A DNA stretch of 64,000 nucleotides from Halosimplex halobium (GTDB lineage Archaea; Halobacteriota; Halobacteria; Halobacteriales; Haloarculaceae): contig NZ_JBLKNX010000001.1 of the NCBI RefSeq assembly GCF_051414055.1, forward strand, positions 186,001 to 250,000, in the 5' to 3' direction. The notes beneath the pieces are model-generated. The model saw only the letters and a program-made list of their open reading frames with translations, was not told the origin of the DNA and made no database searches. The position numbers and the translations under genes are program-made. This document shows, piece after piece, positions 48,360 to 56,173 of this stretch (position 1 is its first letter; each line of letters begins with the position of its first letter).

Positions 48360-51137
48360 TCAGACGTTCGCGACCTGCTGGAGCACGTCGGGCGCATCCG
48401 CCAGCGCGTCGTCGAGGCCCTCGGCGTCGGGGCCGCCGCCCTGCGCGAAGTCCGGCGGGCCGCCGCCGCCGCCGCCGACCTTCCGCGCCAGCTGGCTCAC
48501 GACCTCGCCGGCGTTGACCGCCGAGTCGTCGGGGACCGCGACGACGAAGGTGGCGCCGTCGCGACCGGAACCGAGCACGGCGATCTTCCCCTCTTCGACG
48601 AGGGCGTTGGCGGTGGCGCGCAGTTCGTCCATGTCGGCGTCGAGCCGCTGGACGACGGCGGTCTCGTCGCCGACCGCGACCTCCTCGCCAGCGTCCCCGC
48701 CGGCCGAAGCGCGGACCTCGGCGAGTTCCTCCTTCAGGTCCTCGATGGTCTTGCCGCGCTCCTTCCACTCGGTGAAGAACCGCTCGGCCGTCTCGGGCAC
48801 CTCCTCGGGGGCCACGTCGAGCACGTCGGCGGCCTCGTAGAGGGCGTCCTCGGTGTCCTGGGTGGCCTGGACGGCGGCGTCGCCCGCGGCGAACTCGATG
48901 CGGATGACGCCGTCCTGGACGCGCTCGGTGCCGAGGATCTTGATCGCGCCGACGTCGCCGGTGCGGGCGACGTGGGTCCCCCCGCAGGCCTGCACGTCCT
49001 CGGCGACGTGGATGAGCCGGATGTTCTCGCCGGCCGGGATCCCGCCCTGGTAGAGGTCGAAGCCGTGTTCGTCCTCGGCCTCGTGGCGGTCGGGCCACTC
49101 CTGTTTGACCGGGCCGTTCGAGCGGACGATGTCGTTGGCGCGGTGCTCGATCTCCTTGACCTCCTCGCGGGAGACCGACTCGTAGTGGCTCACGTCGATG
49201 CGCGACGACTCCGTGCCCTTCTGGGCGCCGGCCTGGCGGACGTGCTCGCCGAGCACCTGCCGGGCGCTGTGGATGACGATGTGGGTCGCGGTGTGGTGGG
49301 CCATCAGCCGGCGCCGCCGCGCGCCGTCGATCTGGCCGCGGACGAACTCGCCCTTGCCGGGGTCGGCGTCGGCGGTGTGGACGATGACGCCGTCGACGAT
49401 CTGCACGTCCGAGACCTCCGCGGTCACGTCGTCGGTCGACAGCGTGCCGTGGTCCGGCGGCTGGCCACCGCCCTCGGGGTAGAACATCGTCTGGTCTAAC
49501 ACCACGTCGTAGCGGTCGTCCTCGCGCTCGAAGACCTCCAGCACGACGGCCTCGAACTCGGTCCGTTGCTGGTCCTCGTAGTAGAGGCGGTCGGTGTTCG
49601 GCAGTTCCTCCAGCCTATCTTCGTAGGGCCGCTCCTCGCCTTCCTCGAAGGCCCCGCCGCCGCCGTGGCGTTCGGCCACGAGCGCGTAGAAGTCGTCGGG
49701 CGTCTCGACGTCGACGCCCTTCTCGGCGGCGATCTCCTCGACCATGTCCGGCTGGATGCCGTGCGAATCGTAGAGTTCGATGAGTTCGCCGACCGGGATG
49801 GGTTCGCCCTGCTGGGCGTAGTCGTCGGCGAGGCGGCGGACGCGACGGCCGCCCTGGTCGAGCGTCTCGCGGTACTTCTCGACCTCGGTGCGGACGATGT
49901 CGCGGATCGTGTCGCGGTTCTCGTAGCCCAGCCGCTCGGCCTGCATGTCGACGAGTTCGTCCAGCGGCGCGTCGACGCCGACGTTGTCCACCAGCCGCTT
50001 CGTGCGCCGGAGGACCATCCGGGCGAGATAGCCCGTGCCGACGTTCGACGGGACGATGTTGTCGCCGAGCATGTACGCGAGCGTCCGGCAGTGGTCGGCG
50101 ATGGCGTAGATGTCCTCCAGCGGTTCGAGCAGGTCGGCCAGTTCGCCTGTGGACACGTCGAGCTGGTCGGCGATGTTGTCGCGGGCCGACTCCATGTCCT
50201 CGGCCTCGTCGATGTCCATGTGACCCGCGAGCTTGGCGGCGCGGTGGACGATCTCGGCCTCGCGCTCGGAGTAGTCGAGGCCGGCGTTGTCCTTCAGGAA
50301 GTCGATGGTCTCGGGGTAGACGGCCTCGTAGACGGTGGGGGTGCCCTGGGACATCCACGTCCAGCGCTCGATGCCGTAGCCGGTGTCGATGACCCGGCGG
50401 TCCATCCGGCTGTACGTGTTGCCGTCTTTCATCTCGATGTCGCCGTCGGGGTCCTGCTCGAACTGCATGAACACGAGCGTCGCGAGTTCGAGCCCGCGGT
50501 AGATGACCTCGAAGGCGGGGCCGGCGTTGCCGCCGCCGACCCAGGGGTCCTCGATGAGGGTGAGGTCCTCCATGTCGGCGCCCACCTCGTCGAGCAGGTC
50601 GACGCAGTGCTCGACGCACTGGTCCTTCCAGTAGACCTCGCCCTCGTAGGCGTAGTCGGTGCCCTCGTCGGCGTTGAACGCGTGGTGGCCGCCCATCTCG
50701 AAGGCCATCGTGTGGCGGCCGGTCTTGCCGACGTTGTCGATGTCCTGCATCCGGATACACGGTTGCGAGACGACCAGCGGGTTGGCCGGCGGCGGCGACT
50801 CGCCGCTGGTGACGTGCGGCTGGAAGTCGTAGATAGACGCCTGCGTCAGGAGGACGTCGTCGCGCCAGCGGTTGGCCGCGACCGGGTAGGGGTCGATGCG
50901 CTCGTGGCCCCGCTCCTCGAAGAAGGAGAGGAACGCCTCGCGGGTCTCTTCGAGGGACATCGCCTCGTCGAAGCCGGGGTCGTCGATGAAGCCGTACTCT
51001 TCGCATGGCGGCTCGCCGCAGGTCGCCCGGTCCCCGTCGAGCGTCCAGAAGTGGGCCCCACACTCGGAGCACTCCTTCCGGTGGAAGCCGTGCTCCTCGA
51101 AGTAGTCGAGTCGATACTCCTGTTCGAGCTCGCTCAT
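48360..51137 (-). CDS. alaS: Alanyl-tRNA synthetase
   Basis: A 925-residue archaeal-type AlaRS. Motifs: N-terminal Zn-like ECGAHFWTLDGDRATCGEPP, class II catalytic core with WRDDVLLTQASIYDFQPHV and NVGKTGRHTMAFEMGGHHAF, the editing domain with HHTATHIVIHSARQ and ACGGTHVARTGDVG (Zn/His-Cys editing site), and the C-terminal DHHA1-type glycine-rich VGGGGGGPPDFAQGG. It charges tRNA-Ala and edits Ser/Gly mischarging. The length is normal for archaeal AlaRS. A GTTTTAGG box ~30 nt upstream of ATG 51137 indicates a leaderless start. Confidence 0.97.
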   Translation of the reverse strand: MSELEQEYRLDYFEEHGFHRKECSECGAHFWTLDGDRATCGEPPCEEYGFIDDPGFDEAMSLEETREAFLSFFEERGHERIDPYPVAANRWRDDVLLTQASIYDFQPHVTSGESPPPANPLVVSQPCIRMQDIDNVGKTGRHTMAFEMGGHHAFNADEGTDYAYEGEVYWKDQCVEHCVDLLDEVGADMEDLTLIEDPWVGGGNAGPAFEVIYRGLELATLVFMQFEQDPDGDIEMKDGNTYSRMDRRVIDTGYGIERWTWMSQGTPTVYEAVYPETIDFLKDNAGLDYSEREAEIVHRAAKLAGHMDIDEAEDMESARDNIADQLDVSTGELADLLEPLEDIYAIADHCRTLAYMLGDNIVPSNVGTGYLARMVLRRTKRLVDNVGVDAPLDELVDMQAERLGYENRDTIRDIVRTEVEKYRETLDQGGRRVRRLADDYAQQGEPIPVGELIELYDSHGIQPDMVEEIAAEKGVDVETPDDFYALVAERHGGGGAFEEGEERPYEDRLEELPNTDRLYYEDQQRTEFEAVVLEVFEREDDRYDVVLDQTMFYPEGGGQPPDHGTLSTDDVTAEVSDVQIVDGVIVHTADADPGKGEFVRGQIDGARRRRLMAHHTATHIVIHSARQVLGEHVRQAGAQKGTESSRIDVSHYESVSREEVKEIEHRANDIVRSNGPVKQEWPDRHEAEDEHGFDLYQGGIPAGENIRLIHVAEDVQACGGTHVARTGDVGAIKILGTERVQDGVIRIEFAAGDAAVQATQDTEDALYEAADVLDVAPEEVPETAERFFTEWKERGKTIEDLKEELAEVRASAGGDAGEEVAVGDETAVVQRLDADMDELRATANALVEEGKIAVLGSGRDGATFVVAVPDDSAVNAGEVVSQLARKVGGGGGGPPDFAQGGGPDAEGLDDALADAPDVLQQVANV

Positions 51138-51366
51138 TCGTTGCTAGTTGGCCCAGCGGCGCCTAAAACAGTTCCGAAGGTGCGATCCCCGCCCGCACGG
51201 CGCTCGCGGACACTCGCGGCGGATCCCGCCGGTCCGGCCGCTCCGCACCGGACGCGCGTCCAGTCGGGCGGCCGGAAGGGCATCGGCGCGCTCGGACGCC
51301 GGGTCCCGGCTGCGCCCCGACCCGTCGGTGACAAGACACATATCGGGTCCGCGCCACCGCCGACGT

Positions 51367-51888
51367 ATGCGCCGCTTCGCCATCGCGGGGATCGTCCTCA
51401 TGTTCGCCATCGTCGGCGGCGCGACCGTCGCCCTGTCGGCGATCACGTCGGAGGACCGCCCCGCGAACGCGACCGTCTCGACGTTCGAGCCGCGGGTGGC
51501 GGTCGGCAACCAGTCCGAGGACCCCTACCCCGACTCCGACGGGGTCGTCACCTGCAACGACCGGGGACCGCTGCCGGGCAACGCCGGGCTGAGCGGCTCG
51601 CTCGTCGTCGAACGTCCGCTCCGCGACGACGGGCCGCCCGAGCCGTCGTTCCGCGTGAACGTCTCCGTCGACGGCGGTGCGCTCGTCGAGACGCACACCG
51701 TCGCGCTCTCGACAGGCGACTCGGAGCGGGTGGTCCTGTTCAGGACTACCGAGCGACCGCCGTCGCTGGACGGCGGCGACACCGTCCCCGTCCGGGCGAC
51801 CGTCACGACGGAGAACACCACCGTCGCCACGGCCTCGCGCACGGTGGAAGTCGCCGAGCGCGACGTGCCCTGTGCGGACGAGAACTGA
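51367..51888 (+). CDS. Exported, membrane-anchored hypothetical protein
   Basis: A 173-residue protein starting MRRFAIAGIVLMFAIVGGA, an N-terminal anchor or signal helix, followed by a Thr/Val-rich beta domain with many NxT/S sequons (NATVS, NVSVDG, NTTVA). It ends RTVEVAERDVPCADEN; a single earlier Cys in VVTCNDRGP may pair with the terminal one. The stop codon lies in the first unit of a 24-bp tandem repeat. No family recognised. Confidence 0.7.
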   Translation: MRRFAIAGIVLMFAIVGGATVALSAITSEDRPANATVSTFEPRVAVGNQSEDPYPDSDGVVTCNDRGPLPGNAGLSGSLVVERPLRDDGPPEPSFRVNVSVDGGALVETHTVALSTGDSERVVLFRTTERPPSLDGGDTVPVRATVTTENTTVATASRTVEVAERDVPCADEN

Positions 51889-51960
51889 ACTGACTGTGCG
51901 GGCGAGAACTGAACTGACTGTGCGGGCGAGAACTGAACTGACTGTGCGGGCGAGAACTGA
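51871..51960 (+). repeat. 24-bp tandem repeat spanning the stop codon of the preceding gene
   Basis: Units start at 51871, 51895, 51919 and 51943 (the last one 18 nt). The unit reads TGTGCGGGCGAGAACTGAAC plus TGAC; the first copy has GGAC in place of GGGC. Being 24 nt long, each unit repeats the gene end in frame (Cys-Ala-Gly/Asp-Glu-Asn-stop), giving four successive in-frame TGA codons. Nearly perfect identity of the later copies points to a young expansion. Confidence 0.9.
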
Positions 51961-52030
51961 CCGCACGGAGAAACCGGAAACTGACCGCGAGAACTGGCTG
52001 CGGTGGCCGTTCGTTGCCGTCGTCGCGGCG

Positions 52031-53149
52031 TTAGCTGTCCTCGCCGTCCCCGGCACCCTCACCGGATCCGTCCCCGCCTTCGCCATCATCGTCGTCTTCC
52101 TCGAACTCGGCTTCGAGTTCCGCCTCCGCGTCGCCGTCCTCGACTTCGATCTCGAGTTCCTCGGCGTCGCTCGGGACGGACACCACGTACTCGCCGTCGG
52201 CGTCGGTCGTCCCGGTCGCGCCGTCGTCGACGCCGACCGTCGCGTTCGCGAGCGCCGAGCCGTTCTCCGTGACGCGGACGGTGACGTTCTCGCCCGCCGA
52301 AACGTTGCCGACGAACGAGGCGTCGATGGAGCGGTCGTCGTCATCGTCCTCGTCGTCGACCCGCTCGATGGGGACCTCGGTGCCGGACTCGCTCACGACC
52401 GGCTTGAGGATGTACTTCCCGCTGTTGCCCGCTTTGTGGACGGACACGTCGTAGACGAAGTCGACCTCTGAACCGTTCTCGACGGTGAACTCCGTGTTGA
52501 GCTGGAGCTTCCCGCTCGGGAGCTTGACCCGCTGGTCGTCGCCGTTCGTCAGGGTCCCCTCGACCTCGCCGACCTCCATGTGGACCTTGTCGTACTCGCC
52601 CGCGGGAAGGTCGAACTGTTCGAGCAGCGTCGCGTTCGCGCCGCGCAGCTGCGAGAGGTCGACCGACGTGGCGTTCACGTCCCGGGTGACCCAGCGGCCG
52701 TCGCCCTCGCCGGCCCCGTCGTCTTCGCGCTCGTCGTCGCCCATCTCCTCGTCCGCTCGCTCGTCGGCGTCGTCAGCGTCGTCGCCCTCGCCGGCCTCGT
52801 CGGCGGCGGTGCCGTTCGCGGGCGTCGCCGTTCCGTTGGCCGTCGCCGTCTCGTTGACGGGCGTCGCCGTCGCGTTCGCGACGGACGTGTTCCCGTCCGC
52901 CGAGCCGTTAGCGGCGTCGACGAGGTGGAACCTGACCGTCGTGATCGTGACGTTCAGGTGCTCGAAGTCGTCCATGTCGTTGGGCTCGTCGCTCACGTAG
53001 AAGTTGACCGTCCCGGCGTCGCCGCCGTCGGTCGCGCTCCCGCCGTCGGCGCCCGCTCCGTCCCCGGGCGTCGCCGTGCCGACCGTTCCGGCACAGCCGG
53101 CGGTGACGACCAGCAGTGCCGTCGCCACGACGGCGACCGCGCGCCTCAT
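52031..53149 (-). CDS. DUF4382-type secreted lipoprotein
   Basis: A 372-residue protein from ATG 53149. Signal MRRAVAVVATALLVVTAGC has a lipobox TAGC, so C19 is likely lipidated. The domain TVNFYVSDEPNDMDDFEHLN, then VTITTVRFH and DLPAGEYDKVHMEVGEVEG, matches DUF4382. A long Asp/Glu/Asn-rich insert (~75-150) interrupts it; after it come a carboxypeptidase-regulatory-like segment (VTVRVTENGSALANATVGV, GEYVVSVPSDA) and an acidic tail. It should sit on the outer face of the membrane. Function unknown. The leader includes a mini-ORF. Confidence 0.82.
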   Translation of the reverse strand: MRRAVAVVATALLVVTAGCAGTVGTATPGDGAGADGGSATDGGDAGTVNFYVSDEPNDMDDFEHLNVTITTVRFHLVDAANGSADGNTSVANATATPVNETATANGTATPANGTAADEAGEGDDADDADERADEEMGDDEREDDGAGEGDGRWVTRDVNATSVDLSQLRGANATLLEQFDLPAGEYDKVHMEVGEVEGTLTNGDDQRVKLPSGKLQLNTEFTVENGSEVDFVYDVSVHKAGNSGKYILKPVVSESGTEVPIERVDDEDDDDDRSIDASFVGNVSAGENVTVRVTENGSALANATVGVDDGATGTTDADGEYVVSVPSDAEELEIEVEDGDAEAELEAEFEEDDDDGEGGDGSGEGAGDGEDS

Positions 53150-53244
53150 CGCGACACCCCCGTTCCCGGGTTCGCTCCTGTTCCCGGGTTCGCTCGTCCG
53201 GTCGGTCGCTCCGCGGTCGCAGTCGGTCGGTGGTTCCGTGACAT
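53146..53244 (-). CDS. Possible 32-residue leader ORF before the DUF4382 lipoprotein
   Basis: From ATG 53244 the frame reads MSRNHRPTATAERPTGRANP, then a repeated GTGANPGTG segment, and ends in TGA that overlaps the lipoprotein ATG as ATGA. The ATG lies ~32 nt after the centre of a strong TATA box. The peptide is basic, not acidic, so any role is more likely in translational coupling than as a protein. A chance ORF cannot be excluded. Confidence 0.3.
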   Translation of the reverse strand: MSRNHRPTATAERPTGRANPGTGANPGTGVSR

Positions 53245-53270
53245 CGTATCCTCCCCTTCCGGCCCCACAC

Positions 53271-53280
53271 CCATATAAAA
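53271..53280 (-). promoter_or_regulatory. Strong TATA box for the DUF4382 lipoprotein transcript
   Basis: TTTTATATGG on the minus strand is the best TATA match in the window. It predicts transcription from about 53250, leaving ~100 nt before the lipoprotein ATG, an unusually long leader for a haloarchaeal mRNA. Confidence 0.7.
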
Positions 53281-53311
53281 GGGAGACGCCGAAGCCGGAT
53301 TTCGACGGTTC

Positions 53312-53321
53312 AATCCGGATT
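53312..53321. promoter_or_regulatory. Palindrome between two divergent promoters
   Basis: AATCCGGATT is a perfect 10-bp palindrome lying between the divergent TATA boxes of the DUF4382 gene (53271-53280) and the PsiE gene (53396-53406). It is a candidate binding site for a regulator shared by both genes. Confidence 0.35.
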
Positions 53322-53395
53322 AACGCGTCCGTCATCCCGCCGTCCGCCGTCGATTCGAAGTCGCCCTCACGGAAGTGGGTCTGAACGGCCGAATG

Positions 53396-53406
53396 TTTTT
53401 TATATG
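53396..53406 (+). promoter_or_regulatory. TATA box for the PsiE-family gene
   Basis: TTTTTTATATG on the plus strand predicts transcription from about 53428, giving a leader of ~65 nt before ATG 53493. Confidence 0.65.
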
Positions 53407-53492
53407 AGAAGCCGTCGCGGGCCGACCCCAACGAACGTCGGTACGGCCCCTATGTGGCAAGCGGGCACATGGTACGATGAGGTCGCTTCGCT

Positions 53493-54023
53493 ATGGTCGC
53501 CGAAGGTTCGAACGCGAACGGGGACGCGGGGGACGGAGACGGGTCCGGGGAGCGCGGCGTGGAGGCGACGCCGGACGCCGTCGAGCGCTACGCCGCGCTG
53601 ACGGGGCGGTTCGTCCGCGGCGTGGAACTCGCGGCGGCGGCCGTGTTCGCGGTCCTGTTCGCCGTCGGCGTGCTCGACCTGACGCTGGGGATCGTCGAGG
53701 CGGCGCTGTCGGGCGCGATCACGGACCCGCTGGTCGTCATCGGGTTCATCGACACGGGCCTGCTCCTGCTGATCATCGTCGAGGTCTACCAGACCGTCGT
53801 CGCCTACATCCAGGAGGACGACACCCGGCGGATCGTCCGGCTGGTCGCCTACACCGGCGTCATCGCGATGGTGCGCAAGGCGATCATCTTCCGGACCGGG
53901 GAGTACGCCTCCGCGACGGAGGCGCTCTTTGCGGCCGTCTCCTACACGGTCATCCTCGTCGGGCTCGTCGCGTTGCTGTACGTCGAGGGGGCGTACCTCG
54001 ACGAGCTGCTCGAGCGGGTCTGA
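53493..54023 (+). CDS. PsiE family (phosphate-starvation-inducible) membrane protein
   Basis: A 176-residue membrane protein. After an acidic head, four hydrophobic helices (LAAAAVFAVLFAVGVLDLTL, GFIDTGLLLLIIVEVYQT, RLVAYTGVIAMVRKAII, YTVILVGLVALLYVEGAYL) carry features of PsiE: the RKAIIFRTGEYA loop between helices three and four and a polar residue set in EVYQTVVAYI. PsiE is induced by phosphate starvation in bacteria; whether this gene responds the same way is not shown here. Its promoter faces that of the DUF4382 gene. Confidence 0.82.
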   Translation: MVAEGSNANGDAGDGDGSGERGVEATPDAVERYAALTGRFVRGVELAAAAVFAVLFAVGVLDLTLGIVEAALSGAITDPLVVIGFIDTGLLLLIIVEVYQTVVAYIQEDDTRRIVRLVAYTGVIAMVRKAIIFRTGEYASATEALFAAVSYTVILVGLVALLYVEGAYLDELLERV

Positions 54024-54080
54024 CGGCCGGTCGGCGCCCGATCCGACACGCGTTTACCGGGCGCCCGCCGAGGAGCGGAC

Positions 54081-55025
54081 ATGCGCGTGACGTTTCTCGG
54101 CACGAGCGGCGCGGTCCCGACCACCCAGCGCAACACCAGCGCGCTGGCGGTCGAGCGGGAGGGTGACCGCCTCCTGTTCGACTGCGGGGAGGGCACCCAG
54201 CGCCAGATGATGCGCTTCGGCACCGGGTTCGGCGTCGACCACGTCTTCGTCACGCACCTCCACGGCGACCACGTCCTCGGCATCCCCGGCCTCGTCCAGA
54301 CCTTCGACTTCAACGACCGCGAGCGCCCGCTCGCCATCCACGCGCCTCACGGCACCCGCGGCCAGGTCGAGGACCTCGTCCACGCCGCCGGCAACGACCC
54401 CGCGTTCCCCGTCCGGATCAATCAGGTCGGCCCCGGCGACACCGTCCTCGACCGCGAGGAGTACGAGGTCCGGACCGTCCGCACCGACCACCACACCAAC
54501 TCGGTCGGCTACGCCCTCGTCGAGGACGACCGCAAGGGCCGCTTCGACCGCGAGAAAGCCGAGGAAGAGCTCGGCATCCCGCCCGGCCCGAAGTACTCGA
54601 AGCTCCACCGCGGCGAGCCCGTCGAACACGACGGCCGGACCGTCCAGCCGGAGGAGGTCGTCGGCCCGCCCCGGCCCGGCCGGACCCTCGTCTACACCGG
54701 CGACACCCGGCCGACCGACGCCGTGGCCGCCGCCGCCGAGGACGCCGACCTGCTCGTCCACGACGCCACCTTCGCCAGCGACTGGGCCGACCGCGCGAAG
54801 GAGACCGCCCACTCCACCGCCCGCGAGGCCGCCGCCATCGCCGACCGCGCCGGCGCAAAACGGCTCGCCCTGACCCACATCTCCACGCGCTACGCCGGCG
54901 ACCCCTCCCCTATCGAACGCGAGGCCCGCGAGCACTTCGACGGCGACGCCTGGATCCCCGACGACGGCGAACAGCTCGAAGTCCCCTTCCCCGATGACGG
55001 AGACGCCGACGACTCCGAAGATTGA
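54081..55025 (+). CDS. rnz: Ribonuclease Z
   Basis: A 314-residue metallo-beta-lactamase-fold RNase that trims tRNA 3' trailers. The metal motif is THLHGDHVLGIPG; other ligands occur in RTDHHTNSVGY, VYTGDTRPTDAV and LALTHISTRYAGD. MRVTFLGTSGAVPTTQRNTSA is the classical N-terminus, and the exosite is short as in the archaeal form. ATG 54081 follows a GTTTACC box ~28 nt upstream. Confidence 0.96.
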   Translation: MRVTFLGTSGAVPTTQRNTSALAVEREGDRLLFDCGEGTQRQMMRFGTGFGVDHVFVTHLHGDHVLGIPGLVQTFDFNDRERPLAIHAPHGTRGQVEDLVHAAGNDPAFPVRINQVGPGDTVLDREEYEVRTVRTDHHTNSVGYALVEDDRKGRFDREKAEEELGIPPGPKYSKLHRGEPVEHDGRTVQPEEVVGPPRPGRTLVYTGDTRPTDAVAAAAEDADLLVHDATFASDWADRAKETAHSTAREAAAIADRAGAKRLALTHISTRYAGDPSPIEREAREHFDGDAWIPDDGEQLEVPFPDDGDADDSED

Positions 55026-55433
55026 CTTTTCGAACTGGCGCGCGCTGGAGCGCGCGTTCATGCGCGCGACCGTAGCCGCGCGAGGGATGAGAAGCGCAGC
55101 CTGCGAGCATCGCAAGAGGTTGGGGAGGTGTGAGGCCTCTGCGGTGCTGTGCGGGGCGGTCTGCGGTGCTGTTCCTGGTGGACTGAAAGGGCGAGGCGCG
55201 CTCGCGTCCAGTTTAGTCGTCTGAGCGGGCCACTATCCGCGCGGGCGGTGCGGAGAGCGCGGATATCCCGCTCAGCGACCGCGAGCGCGCCGAGGGCTTT
55301 CACCGCCTGCTGTCGAATGTGGTCGATCCAGATCCCAGCGAGCGCGCCGAAGACTTTCAGGGCTCACCGTCGACTGCGACGAGCCCGGTCACCGATCCGA
55401 CTCCCACACCAACTACGACGGATCGGTGGACAC
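55026..55433. repeat. Structured intergenic element of nested inverted and direct repeats
   Basis: This 408-nt gene-free spacer is packed with symmetry. CTGAGCGGG (55221-55229) pairs with CCCGCTCAG (55267-55275), and inside it ATCCGCGC (55235-55242) pairs with GCGCGGAT (55257-55264), both perfect. Outside them the 23-nt arm starting TGAAAG and ending GGCGCGCTCGCG (55184-55206) pairs imperfectly with 55280-55302. A second copy of the right arm sits at 55338-55359. TCTGCGGTGCTGT is directly repeated at 55138-55150 and 55160-55172, and GCGCGCG palindromes fill 55040-55080. It could be a non-coding RNA, a REP/MITE-like element or a recombination site. Confidence 0.7.
55390..55428. promoter_or_regulatory. 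Inverted repeat immediately before the CDP-alcohol transferase gene
   Basis: CACCGATCCG (55390-55399) and CGGATCGGTG (55419-55428) are perfect 10-bp complements with a 19-nt loop, ending five nt before ATG 55434. In RNA it would form a hairpin beside the start codon, so it could control translation, or act as an operator in DNA. Confidence 0.5.
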
Positions 55434-56141
55434 ATGGGCGACGGCGGAGCATCCACCCACGAGATGGAAATCGACTGGCGGGCGCGGGCGGGCGAGGTGT
55501 GGACCGTCCCGAACCTGATCTCCCTCTTCCGGCTGCCGCTGGTCGCGGGGATCGTCCTCGCCCCCGAGTCGCCGGTCCGCTACGTCCTGTTCGCGCTGGT
55601 CGTCCTCTCGGACGGCGTGGACGGCTGGGTGGCCCGCCGGCTCGACCAGACCACCGAACTCGGCGCCCTGCTCGACCCGGCGCTGGACAAGCTCACCGCG
55701 CTGGTCCTCGTCGCCGCGCTCTACCCGGCGACGGGGCTGGACCTCGCGTACCTCGTCTTCTTCTTCGCGCGGGACGCCTTCGTCGTGGCGCTGGTGCCGC
55801 TCGTGCCCGTCCTCGCCTTCGAGACCGAGAAGGTGAAAGCGCGCCTACCCGGAAAGGTCGTCACGAACCTGCAGTTCCTGGCGATGGTGGGGATGCTCGT
55901 CCCCGCGGCGACCGCCACAGAGGCGCTGCTGTGGGCGCTGGGCGTCGCCTCCGCCGCCGCGGTCGTCGACTACACGGTCTTCATCGCGCGCGAGCAGACC
56001 GACCGCGCGTGGGTCCACGACTGGCAGGGGGTCGCCGTCGCGGCCGTCGCCGTCACCGCGGTCTTCGCGGTCGTCGTCCGGCTACTGCTGGCCGACCAGT
56101 TCGCCGAGGCGCTGGCGGCGCTGACGGCGCTGGCGGCGTGA
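55434..56141 (+). CDS. CDP-alcohol phosphatidyltransferase family protein
   Basis: A 235-residue membrane enzyme with about six helices. The catalytic motif D-x2-DG-x2-AR-x8-G-x3-D-x3-D is complete: SDGVDGWVARRL, then TELGALLDPALDKL. The family transfers a phospho-alcohol from a CDP-linked lipid to an acceptor such as glycerol-phosphate, serine or inositol-phosphate, making polar lipid heads. The substrate is not decidable. ATG 55434 is used; MEIDWRARAGEV at 55464 is an alternative start closer to the first conserved region. Confidence 0.9.
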   Translation: MGDGGASTHEMEIDWRARAGEVWTVPNLISLFRLPLVAGIVLAPESPVRYVLFALVVLSDGVDGWVARRLDQTTELGALLDPALDKLTALVLVAALYPATGLDLAYLVFFFARDAFVVALVPLVPVLAFETEKVKARLPGKVVTNLQFLAMVGMLVPAATATEALLWALGVASAAAVVDYTVFIAREQTDRAWVHDWQGVAVAAVAVTAVFAVVVRLLLADQFAEALAALTALAA

Positions 56142-56173
56142 CCGTGCTGGCGACACTGGCGTGAGGAGAGGGG

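Noticed and set aside
53300..53330. GGTTCAATCC resembling a tRNA T arm
   Set aside because: No cloverleaf in the surrounding sequence; the segment is part of the divergent promoter region.
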